A DNA stretch of 64,000 nucleotides from Ectocarpus siliculosus (taxonomy: Eukaryota > Sar > Phaeophyceae > Ectocarpales > Ectocarpaceae). The position numbers were made by a program, and so were the translations under genes. Shown here piece by piece: positions 12,112 to 23,314 of the stretch; position 1 is the first letter of the stretch, and every line of letters begins with the position of its first letter. The DNA is taken from contig FN649729.1 in assembly GCA_000310025.1 (NCBI GenBank), positions 4,471,216 to 4,535,215 on the forward strand. The letters run 5' to 3'. Below the pieces are notes generated by a model. It did no database searches. It was given only the letters and a program-made list of their open reading frames with translations, and had not been told where the DNA came from.

Positions 12112-13956
12112 GCCTGTTGTTGCAAAGCAGCAGCCAGCACCCTCACTCTCCAGTCTCTCCGTGGATTTCTCGGGCTATGTACAACCGATTCTTCGACCGG
12201 TAAAAGTCCAATCTGCAGACCCCCCACCTCGCCAAGTCCTACATTCATTCCCACACCTCACATGACGTTCTGGAGGAGCGGAGTCGAGGATTCCCGTGTC
12301 GGGGGGTTCGAGGATAGCCGCGGTACTGTGTGTTTCATCCGAAAATGATCCGACTGCGAACCAATGCACGAAACCACACCTCCAGAGTGCACAAAGTACG
12401 CAAAACTCATCTACGGCGTATCTTTCAACGGACGCTCCAAGAAGATCTTTCGGTGGTTAGGATCTTTCTCCACGGGACAACAAGCATCTTTGAGGCCAAC
12501 TAAGCGAACAACAGTTTGTGCACTACACCCAACGATTCTCTCCTCTATAGGTGTGTTCATGGGTATAGTGCAACATTTTAAGCAGACACGCTGAAATAAC
12601 ATGTGCCGGCCGAGGTTGAGAAACGGAACAGGCGGCACCGACCTCGCACAAAAAGATCGTGCATGATCGATCCCTCGAAAATATTACTGTAATTTCGTAT
12701 ATTGTCATTGTACAAGGTTGATCGATCCCTCCTCTATGGAGCATTGAAGTTCCTTACGATCTCATTCTTAGGTATCGCGATGTGAGAACGCCCTACAGCA
12801 GATGTAGCGGGACCAACTCTCGGACATTTATTTGCGGTCAAAGTTTGTGTTCTGCACGAGGGGGCTTCTACGTGAATGAGGTCTGTCCGCAGCAGTACTC
12901 TTGCTCCGTACAATATACGAGGAATCATTGCATACAAGCATGCCACAAGCGTATCTGTAAAAAGCCTATGCGTCTCCTAATGTACGTAAACATTGTGGAG
13001 TGGCACTGCTCTGACACAAACATACGTACGAAGCATGTCTGCGTTGTCGGTATCTCATGTGCCGGTTGGCATGTAACGTATGTAAAGGAATAATTGCTGC
13101 ACGAGTAGCTCATCTCGGTTCATCTTGACGTTCGGTGATCGGTCTCACTCTCTGTAGTCTCTCCGGGATATCTTTGAGCGTCTTGGCTATATCCGTGCCG
13201 TCTCCAGGAACACAAAACCCTCTAGCTATATCATCACTTGCTGGGTAACATTGCAAACAAACCCCAAAACAACTTATACCCAGGGAAATCACCGTCACCC
13301 AGGAAAAAAAGTTCCCTCTGGGGTTATCGTCGTATGGACTGCTGTAGTGATTATTTTTGAGTAACAGCAGTGCCGGGTACAAAATCCGGTGTATCCTCCG
13401 CAAAAACGCATTTCCGAGCGTCTGATGTAGCCACGAAAAATCACCAAAAGAGCTAGATTCAGAGCCGCGCCTATCGTCAATCCGACATGTTCGCGAACAG
13501 TGAGAGGTGCCAACCCCCACTAGAATCTCACGTCTACTCGGGAATAATAAAACGAAGCGCAAGAACCTCGGTGCAGTCACACGAACTGGGACCTTTCTCA
13601 CAACATGCCGCAAACAATTAGTCTAAAGGTGGAAAGCGATAATTCGTGTGCACGCAAAAAAAGACGAGGGAAAGGAACGGTTGAACCCTTAAGCGATAAA
13701 TATCAAGGCAATCGACGCAGAAGGAAGGCGGAGAAACACCTCCTGTGAAGCCTGCTTCCTGCGTGACCCCGGCTGGTGCGTCCAGAATTTCCAGAATTGT
13801 ACCGAAAGGTGTAAGGACCGACACCCAGAACTTGCATCCCTTTGTACCGCTTGGAAGACGTTGGTTTTGAAACGCACATTTACGGACCGTTCATCAAGAG
13901 CGAAGATGCTGCAAAGCTTCTAAATTGGCATGCTTACCCTCAATACAACGTATCTG
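12112..13956. other. Intergenic region upstream of the phytyl ester synthase gene
   Basis: No convincing gene was found between the start of the phytyl ester synthase gene and the stop of the acyl-activating enzyme gene. It should contain the promoter of the former and the 3' end of the latter. A short plus-strand open stretch near 13830-13990 has a protein-like composition but no start codon or splice partner. Confidence 0.5.
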
Positions 13957-16900
13957 TCACAAGGAAGCTCGCAGCATGTGCCGCAAGACCTTCCCTGCAC
14001 TATTTCTAGGCAGAGCCGGCACAACGTGTATCTGCCGTGGCCGTTTGTAGGGGCTAAGATGAAGCCCACAAAACCTATCCAAGACTGCCCTAGCTCTATC
14101 ACAAGTAATAGGCCCATCATCGTCCTGAGCAGCATCGTCCAACACCACGCTTGCCGCTACCTTCTCCCCTAATCGCTCGTCATCCACGCCATACGCGGCT
14201 GCCTCCGCAACCCAAACGTGCCTCAACAAAACACTCTCGACCTCACTGGAGTGGACTTTCTCGCCACCCGTCTTAATCACGTCCTTCGCCCGTCCAACAA
14301 TCATAAGTCGACCACTTGTTTCATCGAGGCGGCCAAGATCACCGGTTCGCAACCAGCCGTCAGGACGAATAGCCTCGGAGGTAAGATCCGGCCTGTTCCA
14401 GTAGCCCTTCATCACGTGGGGGCCGCGCGTCTCCACCTCTCCGACAGTACCAGCGCTAGCAGGACTAGCGGGGTGGGGGCCGTCTGACGATCCGCGCTCA
14501 ACCACCCTGATCTCCACATGCTCAGCAGGACTTCCTGCCGTGGCCCACAACTCGTGCGCTCGCTCTGGTACGGTGGATTTCGTCCCACATCCTCCGTTAG
14601 GGTCGCGCTGAGATGCACCAAGAGATGGGGAGAAAGCGAACGCGATGGTGGAACCTGCTTCCGTGCACGCGTAAGTCTGAACAAACCTCGAGCCGGGCAT
14701 GCAACCTCGCGCCAGACGCTCCAAACGGCCAGACATCGGTTGGCCGCCAACTACAACGGTGTCGACGGCTGCTAGCGGGTTCGCCGTGTCGTCTGAGGTT
14801 GACGACTCGCTGCTCGCTTCCTTGACCAGCATGTGCAGCATGGTAGGAACCACAACGATGGAGTTTACGCGTCCTGCCTGAATGGCGGCAATGGCGCACC
14901 CGGGAGCGAATCTCGGCACAAAAACGTGGCACCCACCGACCAGAGTTACAGCGAGAGCAGCACTTACGCCACCCACGTGAAACAATGGCAGCACGTTGAG
15001 GTAGGTGGTTGAGGATGTGAAGCCCAGCTGGACGCACTTCGCATCGGCTTGAAACACCTACCGAGAAAAGTGAACGCAATGCGCATCAGAGAGACAGACA
15101 GGAGAGAAAACGGTCAGGATGCTCGCGTGAGGTAGGTCGAGTGCGCAGTTCTTTCAGCCCCGACTCTTGTGCTCTCACATCGCAATCACCCAACAGAAAA
15201 CTGAGGGGCACGGTATGTCCTATTGTAGGACCAGCCAGCACGGCATACACAATGGCAAAGATGTTGGGATAAGCAAAAAATTCTTCTCAACGTTAGGAAC
15301 GCGTTAAAGATCATTTTGTCGCCAGCCAGCACCGCATACACAATGGCCAAGATGTTGGGATAAGCAAAAGAAATCTCTTCAACGTTAGGAACGCGTTAAA
15401 GATTATTTTGCCGCCTGAGAAAGCCTCACAGCAGTCGCATCGGCTATGTAGCTGTGCATCGTGCTGTTTCCCAGGCACGACAAGCGAAAATAGATTGTCA
15501 CACCCCGTGGAGGGCAGGTATCTTGGAAGCGAGCATCTATGCGCAACCACTTCAAAGTGTAAGAGAACTCATGCAAAGAAGCATTCCGACAACACTTCGG
15601 ATGTTCCATCAATGTCGCTTACTGGCTTGAATGGGCGGACCACTTGTGGTGCCGCCCTGCTCATTCTCTTCTTAGAACCCCTATCCGTGCCCAGTGTCGA
15701 CGGAGAAAACGTGCCATAGTCGGCAGCGGGCTAATTATGTTTCCGACCTTAGGGCCCCATTCCACATCGCCTTTTGTACGGAAGGAGCCCAAGACCAACT
15801 GACCAATTGTTAGCCCTGCACCTGGCCCCCCAAAACGTTGTATGCGCGTGGCACGGCTAGTCGGCTTTCTCTGGCCGAAACAAAGTTTTCCCGCCCGTCT
15901 GGTTGACGACGCCAAATCTTGTTTTGACTTGATATTAAACAGCGAGAGGGAAACATGAAATACTCGATGCCACGAACGAACTGGCTCTTGCGGTTCAGTA
16001 CACACCCGTGAACAGAACACATCTATGGATTCATCAGTTAGTTTTTCAATCGGCGTGTTCTTTCCCATCAAACCCTCTAAAAACACGCGATTTTTAGCCT
16101 TTTTCACCTGCTGCCACGAACGTGTGCAACTTCAATCAAAATCGCGTCCGATCAGATTGTAGCTCTGGTGTTTACGGAGGTGATACAAGAAACCACTCCA
16201 GAATCCGCTGCGCCAACATCTCTCAAAAAGAATACCAAGATTGGGTAGTTTTGGGTCACACACCGTCCAAAAAGTCCCACGCTGTAAGCACAAAAAAAAT
16301 CTGGTAACCAACCACAAACCAGCCGATTCATAGCGAGGGACGGGTCAACGGCGTGGAGACCAACTGCCGTCTACGTAGCGAACACGTAGGGAGCGAGCTC
16401 AGAGGGAGCATTGCTAGGGGGGAGGGTGCGAAGGGGTGGTCTGTTTGGGGTTTGGGAGCTGGGACGAAGCAGGCGCGGCCGGCCGTTGAAGGAGCTCGTA
16501 TTTTGTTGCGTGAAATTGAATTTTTCATGCGTTGTTCTTTTGCTCATGAACTGACTTCTTGGGCGACATTGCGTGACTCCACCACCGGCGCTACGCTGCA
16601 GCTCTTGCTACCGCTCCTGCGTCATGAGTAGCAGTTGGTGCCCTGCTTCCCTCTCAATGTCTCTTCAACCCCGTGTAGGGTTGGGAAAGGTGGCGGCAGA
16701 TTCAGTTCCTTTTTGTACGATGTTGAAAAAAAATCAGACCCTACCTGCTCTTTCTCATCGGGGGGTGTTGTTTTTCCGCTCATCTCTGACATTTGCGACC
16801 GGGCGCAACAGCTCTACCGCGGGCACTACTGCAGTTGTTGCTATCGTTCCTGCGCCAAGAGTAGCACTGGGTGCCCTGCTTTCCTCGCAGTGACTCTTCA

Positions 16901-19900
16901 ACCCCGTGTAGGGTTGGGAAAGGCGGCGGCGGCCCGGTTCCTTTTTTTTTGCACCATATTGAAAAAATCAGACCCCACCCGCTTCTTCTCCATCGATCGG
17001 TGTATGTTTTTCCGCTCATCTGACATTTGTGCCCAGGCGCAACGGCTCTGCCGCCGGCGCTACTGCAGCTGTTACTCCAGTTCCTGCTCGCAATGTCTCT
17101 TGAACCCCATAGAGGGATGGAAAGGGCGGCGGCGGCTCAGTTGCTTTTTTGTACCTTGTTTGAAAAAAAATCAGACCCCACCTCTACCCACTCTTCCCAT
17201 CGATCGGTGCTTTTTTCCGCTCATCTCTGAAATTTTTGCCCGGGCGCAACGGCCCTGCCACCGGTGCTACTGCCGCTTATGCGACCGTTTCTGCGCCATG
17301 AGTAGCGGTGACTGTTCTGCTCTCTATGCAATGTCCCTGCAGCCCCACAGCCGGGTGGGAACCGGGGTGGCTGCAGCAGTCCCATTTCGTTGTCAACTCA
17401 AGAAAAAAACAGGACACCACAGCCGATGTTCAGTCTTTTCGTTTGGCAAACTGACGTGGCTGCCAAAAATGCGGGGATTGAGTGGCTATGAAATATAAAT
17501 TTCAGCAACATGAGCTGTTCGAAAGAACATCCGCTGGAAAGAAATTTGGCCCAAAAACAGGGTCAGGTGCAGAGCTAACTGTTATGGAAGGAAAAAAAAT
17601 CCTGAGACATGGGTTTGTAGTGAGGACGACAGGACACACCACGCCTCATGGCGCTGTTTCTTGCCGGAAATCTGAAAAAGCAAGTCCCAGATATTTCGGA
17701 ATCGCCTGGTCTGCTGGGATTATTAGGGTCAAATCCCGTCGGAGATTGTTTGTCTGGGGTTTGGGTTTGATGTTTTGAAGGCATTGTTGCGCGCGCGCGG
17801 CACCATTTGCACGTTTACACCGTATCTGCTTGTTTGTTTCTGGCATCTATCTACGTGGTGATACACATCAGATAGATGTTCGATATGTGTGTGCCCTCTC
17901 TGCTGTGCATCTTGAATACACCACCAATCGACAACATACATGTCCAGAAGGAAGCATCGTATGGAGAGAGGTAAGAAGGGAGCTTCTGAAAGGCCCTGGC
18001 AGGCAAAGGGCACAGATATGGTATCGCTGCTGCTCCCTCCACAAGTACACAACCGGCTGTTGTAATATGTTTGCGGGCTCATGATGTGATGCTCATCACA
18101 GGTGTATGTCCGTCGTGTGAGATGATTCGAAAATAACCAACCGACAGCTGGTCTATTCAAGTCGAAGTCAGCGGTGTTTACCGTTTTCTCAACACAGGTG
18201 TATGTCCGCCATGTGAGGTGATTCGAAAATAACCAACCGACAACTGGTCTATTCGAGTCAAAGTCAGCGGTGTTTACCGTTTTCCCGACCGAAAGGGTTG
18301 ATCTCAAGAACCGCGGCTGCTCTCTGTTGGTGTGGGCATTTCCACCTGCTTATGGGGTCCAGCGTAATTATTTTCCTTGAGTAAAAGCGGCCAAAGTCGT
18401 CAATATCGTCGACGAAGAAAGTCGCATCCGCCACATCCTACTGTACACTGCATGGACTTGAGAAATGAGCACCTCGCTATATATCAATGCCAGTTCTTGA
18501 TCTCACCTGTCCTTCGTGCGTTAGTGCCACCCCCTTTGATCGGCCCGTGCTTCCGCTTGTGTACACGATGCAAAAAACGTCTCGTGTGCCGTCAGCCTCA
18601 AGCGTAGCACCGCCAACGCTTTGCGCGGAATCGCAACAATCATGGTCGTCACTAAACCGCTGCTCCCCCATGCCCTCTTCGGCAGCTCGAGCAGGCACGA
18701 AATCACCTCGCGAATCGTCCACCCCTCGCCACCCCTCCCTTTCAGCGTCACCCTCGCAGCGGTCAGCCTGACCGACGGAAAATCTTCGCCATGCCGATAC
18801 CTCCGATCTCGCCACAGAAGTCGGGGAAGAGGTACAGGCCTGAGGTCCAACCATCAGACACGAAGGGCCACGCCCTGCAGCCGGTGCGACTGTGCATAGA
18901 TCTAGCGCTGCACCGACAAACTCGCGGTCTAGGATGGCCAAGACTTTGATGCCGCTGTCCATCACGGCATGTCGCAACTCCCCAATGGCCCAACGAGTGT
19001 TGAGAGGTACGACGATGACACCAGCGTCGGCGCAGGCGTACATGAGCTGCATGCAGAGGGCCGGAACGAAAGCCGACAAAATTAGGGGCAATCCTTGGCA
19101 ACAGAGATGTGATGTGATATGATACATTACATTCATCACGAGGCTTGGTGGTCGATCAGGTGTGTGTGAGTAAGACGTGTATCGTGTGCTTCAAAAGGCG
19201 GACACAAATGTACTTACTAACTTATGATACGACGAGCTTTGGCTGGGACGAAAAACTGACCTATAATGTGTTTTTAATAGCTTGTCGCTGCCGTGTTCGT
19301 GCAACACCAGCGCAGCACACAGCAAACAAGGTTCGATGTTTGGATGTTTGGATGAATAAACCCAACGGCTCAGGAGGAGGCGAGAATTGATTTGAACGAG
19401 AGTGAAAGCTGCGCGGCAGGTACTGGCCTGCTATGACTACGTGTGCGTTTCTTCACTAAGCATCGACCGCGCTCATCGGCTGACCAATGAGAAGGCGTTA
19501 GTCCTACAGCGGGGTAAAAAAGAATACACACGATCCATGTGCAAGTGATGCTCTCAAATATGTAGGTGTATGCATACTGCTGTAGCATCCCATTTATTTA
19601 TTATCTGGACTTACACACAATGTTTGCACATCAACAGCTGGCACTACATATGCTGACGGTGTAGGATCATGGAAAAGCAGAGTCCACGGGGCTCCATCTT
19701 ATTGTGCGCAAGAACAGGGTAGCCTACACGACCGGACAAGCTACTCCAAAGAATAGAAATGGTGGTACGAAATGGCTGTTCACCTGGAGGTATTCTGCAC
19801 TGTTGCGTCCAAGGACACCCAGTCGAACGCCTGGTGCGAGACCTGGCACTTGCGTCAGGAACCGCGACAGCAGCGCAACCTCCTTCTGCAGGTCAGCCCA

Positions 19901-20198
19901 GTTCATCTGGTCGGACAGTGCAGCGGAATAGAAAACGGGGAGAGACAGGCGCGGCTCTATTTGCACGAGCTTTCCTCCGAAGCATGAGTGAATCAACATG
20001 AACACATGCGTGGCAGGTGTGCATGCGTGGGAGGTGTGCGGTGAATATGGGTAACGCATGTACCGCCGCCGTAGATACCAGTCAACTTGCCTCGGTCGCA
20101 ACTTGTCGGCCATCAGCTGTGAGTGTCCGGACAGCGATACCATCTGCATTTCGCCGAACTGCTTGGCGAAGGGACAAGCCGACGTCCGGCGTGACCAT
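13957..20198 (-). CDS. AMP-forming acyl-activating enzyme, AAE14/o-succinylbenzoate-CoA ligase-like
   Basis: Four exons, 20198-20091, 19906-19784, 19046-18507 and 15057-13957, join in phase 0 to give 623 residues (plant AAE14 is about 560). ANL-family motifs appear in order: the P-loop YTSGSTGRSKG near the end of exon 3, LPLFHVGG and VV(V)PTMLHML early in exon 4, YACTEAG, GWLRTGDLG, GRAKDVIKTGGEKVHSSEVE, and the C-terminal lysine in NSAGKVLRHM. These enzymes adenylate a carboxylate and pass it to CoA. The hydrophobic pattern around LPLFHVGGVSAAL recalls the plant OSB-CoA ligase of phylloquinone synthesis, but other acyl or malonyl substrates remain possible. Exon 3 carries an extra low-complexity insertion before the P-loop. 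No presequence is visible at the chosen ATG; an upstream targeting exon cannot be excluded. Intron 1 has a GC donor (GAG|GCAAGT). Intron 3 is 3.4 kb and repeat-filled. Confidence 0.85.
15233..15413. repeat. Two tandem copies of a ~90-bp unit
   Basis: Two adjacent units (about 15233-15320 and 15321-15413) share the blocks CATACACAATGGC, AAGATGTTGGGATAAGCAAAA and AACGTTAGGAACGCGTTAAA with a few substitutions. They lie in the large third intron of the acyl-activating enzyme gene. Confidence 0.85.
16573..17440. repeat. Four tandem units of ~170-240 bp (minisatellite-like)
   Basis: Units start near 16573, 16812, 17046 and 17253. Each has, in order, a CTCTGCCGCCGGCGCTACTG-like block, CTTCAACCCCGTGTAGGG or variant, a GGCGGCGGC run, an A-rich tract before TCAGACCCCACC, and CCGCTCATCTCTGA. 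The last unit is truncated and more diverged. A long open frame crosses the array (16635-17498) but it follows the repeat and sits inside an intron, so it is not called as a gene. Confidence 0.85.
18099..18290. repeat. Two tandem copies of a 96-bp unit
   Basis: The sequence from GGTGTATGTCCG through CAGCGGTGTTTACCGTTTTC occurs twice in tandem with a period of 96 bp and about six mismatches. It is within the same 3.4 kb intron. Confidence 0.9.
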
Positions 20199-20475
20199 CT
20201 CCCTGCCCTTTGTGGTTCGCCTTGCCGCTGAAGATGCCCTCGAGAGCACGCGGCGCAATTTTTCCCTCAGGTTTGGACGCAACGCTCACGGCGTTTGTTG
20301 AGCTCGCGATCTTTTTTTTTTACTAGCATCTGCATACATACCTACTTCTGCCTTTTTGTACGTCATCTTCTTCCTGCTCTCATACGCGAAAGAGTTTGGT
20401 GTTCCTGCTGACCCTTCTTTGATAACATAGCTTTGTTCAATTTTCATGGCAGCGTAGCTTGGGGGTGATGGGATC

Positions 20476-20516
20476 AGCAGTAAGCAGTAAGCAGTAAGCA
20501 GTAAGCAGTAAGCAGT
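20476..20516. repeat. Heptanucleotide microsatellite (AGCAGTA)n
   Basis: About six perfect or near-perfect copies of AGCAGTA are arranged head to tail. Confidence 0.95.
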
Positions 20517-21011
20517 CGATATTTCTTGGGACCCGTGCAATCAAGGGGCAATTTTTATTGGACAAAAACAACGGCCAGACTAGAAAAAATGCAACGAGGC
20601 TTTCATTCTTACCGGTTGTTCGGGAAACTCGGAAACTCCCAACTCCCCGTCAACTTGGGAGTTGATGGAGTTGAGAGAGTTGGGAAGAACATCCACGGCC
20701 GGTCGTTGAGCACGACTCTCGCGCCCTCATTTCCGCTTCTAACAAACCCCGCTGTATTTGGTATTATTACATGTAATCGTGTGAAGCTCACCTGCGGGTA
20801 CATATTGTACGTACGTGGTGCGAGCCCGCCGATACGAAACACGACTGACTTACTGCGGTGCTTCGAGTACTTCGTGCTTCGTAAGTCTATTGATGTATCA
20901 TTTTCAACAAATCCCATTAAGATTATTGTGCTGTCGGCAAAGAAGAATGCATATTTGTGCGATTTTGGGTTTGTTGTTCGAAGTATGTAATACTTTTCGA
21001 CTCGAGGCGCA

Positions 21012-21237
21012 CTATTACCGTATATGACACAAGATAACCCACCCCCTTGGCCGATTTTCAAAGCTCGATTTCTCAACAGCAGGAAGAGTCACAGCGCCGA
21101 AAACGGCGGCGTTGGAACCGTCTCGTCGAGAGCTGTTCGAAAACGTATTGTTTCATTTATGCATTCTCTTTGTCGTGGAGTAATCGAGCTTTGAAAATCG
21201 GTCCAGGGGGTGTGTTATCTTGTGTCATATACGGTAG
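21012..21237. mobile_element. MITE-like inverted repeat
   Basis: A left arm of about 55 bp beginning ACCGTATATGACACAAGATA and ending TTTTCAAAGCTCGA is matched in reverse complement at about 21182-21237 with only a few mismatches. The arms enclose about 110 bp without coding potential. Long terminal inverted repeats around a short non-coding core are typical of a non-autonomous DNA transposon. Target-site duplications were not resolved. Confidence 0.6.
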
Positions 21238-21933
21238 TCTATTTCTTTGTCACCGCCAACGTCGAGCACAGGCTTTATTGTTGTAGACTACTGTAGAGGA
21301 CCCTCGGCGGAGCTAGCTGTGTGCCTTGCATTTTTTTTGTTTTTCGTGAAATTTAGCCCATGCATCTTGACGAGACATTTCTTGATTAGTAAACGCAGCT
21401 TGCCTCGGGCAACCGTACTGGTCCTCCTCTAAGAGATCCACATCCATCCGTCGGGGAAGGCGGCAGCGGTGTGCCCCGCACCTCTCGGTGGCAGACTCAA
21501 TAATAAGTAAGCACACAGCCTTTCCAGGGTCGAAGATGTTGGTATCCAGTTGTTGATTGGACTACGCTTCAATTTGATGGCGGATAGCAACCTTTTCGGG
21601 CGTGTCGATCGAGGTCGGAGCAATTTGGTGTCGGGAGCACCTACTACCTGCCTCTTGTGCCCGACGGCGTGTTGCGTGCTTGAGACGGCCGATCGACACC
21701 GACACAGCCACTGTTGCCAAGCTGAACTTGCCGAGGGCTTCTAATGTATGTAGTGATTTGTCGCGCCTCGGGGGTTCGGCACGAGAACTTGCGGCCCGGG
21801 TCGTCCGACTGAAAGTGATCATTCACTTGTTTTTTACCGTTCAGTGACCCCTAGAGACCGTATCGGTCTCTTAGAAGAACTGCGGGCCCGCACTGTACAT
21901 GGCGTACACATCATCTAGACGTTGCAGGGAATG

Positions 21934-22004
21934 AGCCATCAGCCTTCGAGAGCGGAAGTATGCACACGACATGGGCCATCAGCCTTCGAGTACGGACATA
22001 TGCA
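21934..22004. repeat. Short direct duplication
   Basis: GCCATCAGCCTTCGAG followed by an (A/T)(G/A)CGGA-CATATGCA-like stretch occurs twice with about 41 bp spacing. Confidence 0.75.
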
Positions 22005-23314
22005 ACAGGGCTCCACTTTGATTTGTGGACCCGGGAAAGACGGCGGGTCATTCGCCTCTCTGTTCGTCGTGCCCGTCACCATACAGAGAGCCGGCACTCA
22101 CAGACGTACATGCACATTACATAGCCTAGAAACAGACATTGATTATCTCTGTAAGGGACAGAACAACGATTCGTGTCCATATCATCTACGGAGAAAAATC
22201 TATTCAATACTCTGCAGAAGAAGCGATATAGTCTTTGATTTTTCGTGGGCCTCAACAAAAGCTTGGGCAGCCTCTTCTTACTGACTGGTTATTGGATACA
22301 TCCGAAGCAGCATGTGCCCGCCCCGTTGCACGTACTATGGTATGGTGGGGAGAGTGATGGATGTCTGTCTCGTATGCCGTGCCGCTTCTATATGTCAAGG
22401 GTTTTACTGCATGCTGCATGCGGTATGGCCAGGTCACATGTAAGTTGTCGGTGTGAAAAGCGCACGTGCAGCAGGTAATTGTGCTCGGGAAACGTTATTT
22501 GCAGTCTACATGAAGGGATCTTACGCTCAAACCACTATGTACATATCATTCAAAAGGACTACCCACCGGAGACAGGGTTTATAGAGGGTTTACTACTCTC
22601 ACAGGTACTGCGCGATTACTAATTTTTTCTCGTGTTTGTTTTGTCACTCCCTGGTCTCGGAGATATTGACTTGGTCATGGCGCTGTCGAATTTAACAGGA
22701 GTCCGAACGTGATCTCTTGCCGAAGCGTTCCCCACGAGCGGGACCTGTCCTTACGTTAACGTTCAAGTTGATAGGGCTAGAGACAAGAGTCGTCGCACAA
22801 TTCAGCGCCGGAAGCCATATTTTCTTGTTGTTTACAAAATATACAATGTGTAAACTCAATGGCACAGCACCCCAATGGCGCGAACCATTAAGGAAACACG
22901 TCGCAGCAGCACTCCTCGCGGTTAATGGAATACATCAAGGGGAACGAGAATGTTCAATGGTACTTAAAACGTAGACAGGCACATCACCGGGACATCACGG
23001 CCAGGGGTATAACGGGTTACGCAACAATTCGGTTTCAGACACTCAACACACAAGCAACCCTGCAGTGTATCCTACCCATCCTTACTCGGTACTCCCGCTA
23101 TTTTACACCTCTGGGCATGTCTTGCCCCGCAAATATGTCACAGGGTATACATATTATATGAAACAAACACCACATCGCACCTATTTGCGCTTACAACAAC
23201 GAAACAACCACCTGTGTAGTGTCAGGTTTCTTCCCCGTCATTCCATCTTCCGTACTTCTACCGAGCTGGCTCCATTCTACCGTCTCATAGGCGTGTGCAA
23301 GCTGCCTGGCTTGC

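Larger units (their letters stand above)
20199..23314. other. Gene-poor region with short repeats
   Basis: No exon chain could be assembled on either strand between the acyl-activating enzyme start and the end of the cysteine-rich gene. The stretch holds a heptamer microsatellite near 20476-20516, an inverted repeat at about 21012-21237 and a short duplicated segment at about 21934-22004. The rest shows nothing recognisable. Confidence 0.5.

Noticed and set aside
13110-13613. Minus-strand open frame of 167 codons
   Set aside because: No domain, no compatible splice chain to either neighbour, and skewed composition; most likely chance.
16635-17498. Long plus-strand open frame (287 codons)
   Set aside because: It runs through a tandem repeat array inside an intron; its openness follows from the repeat and its composition is not protein-like.
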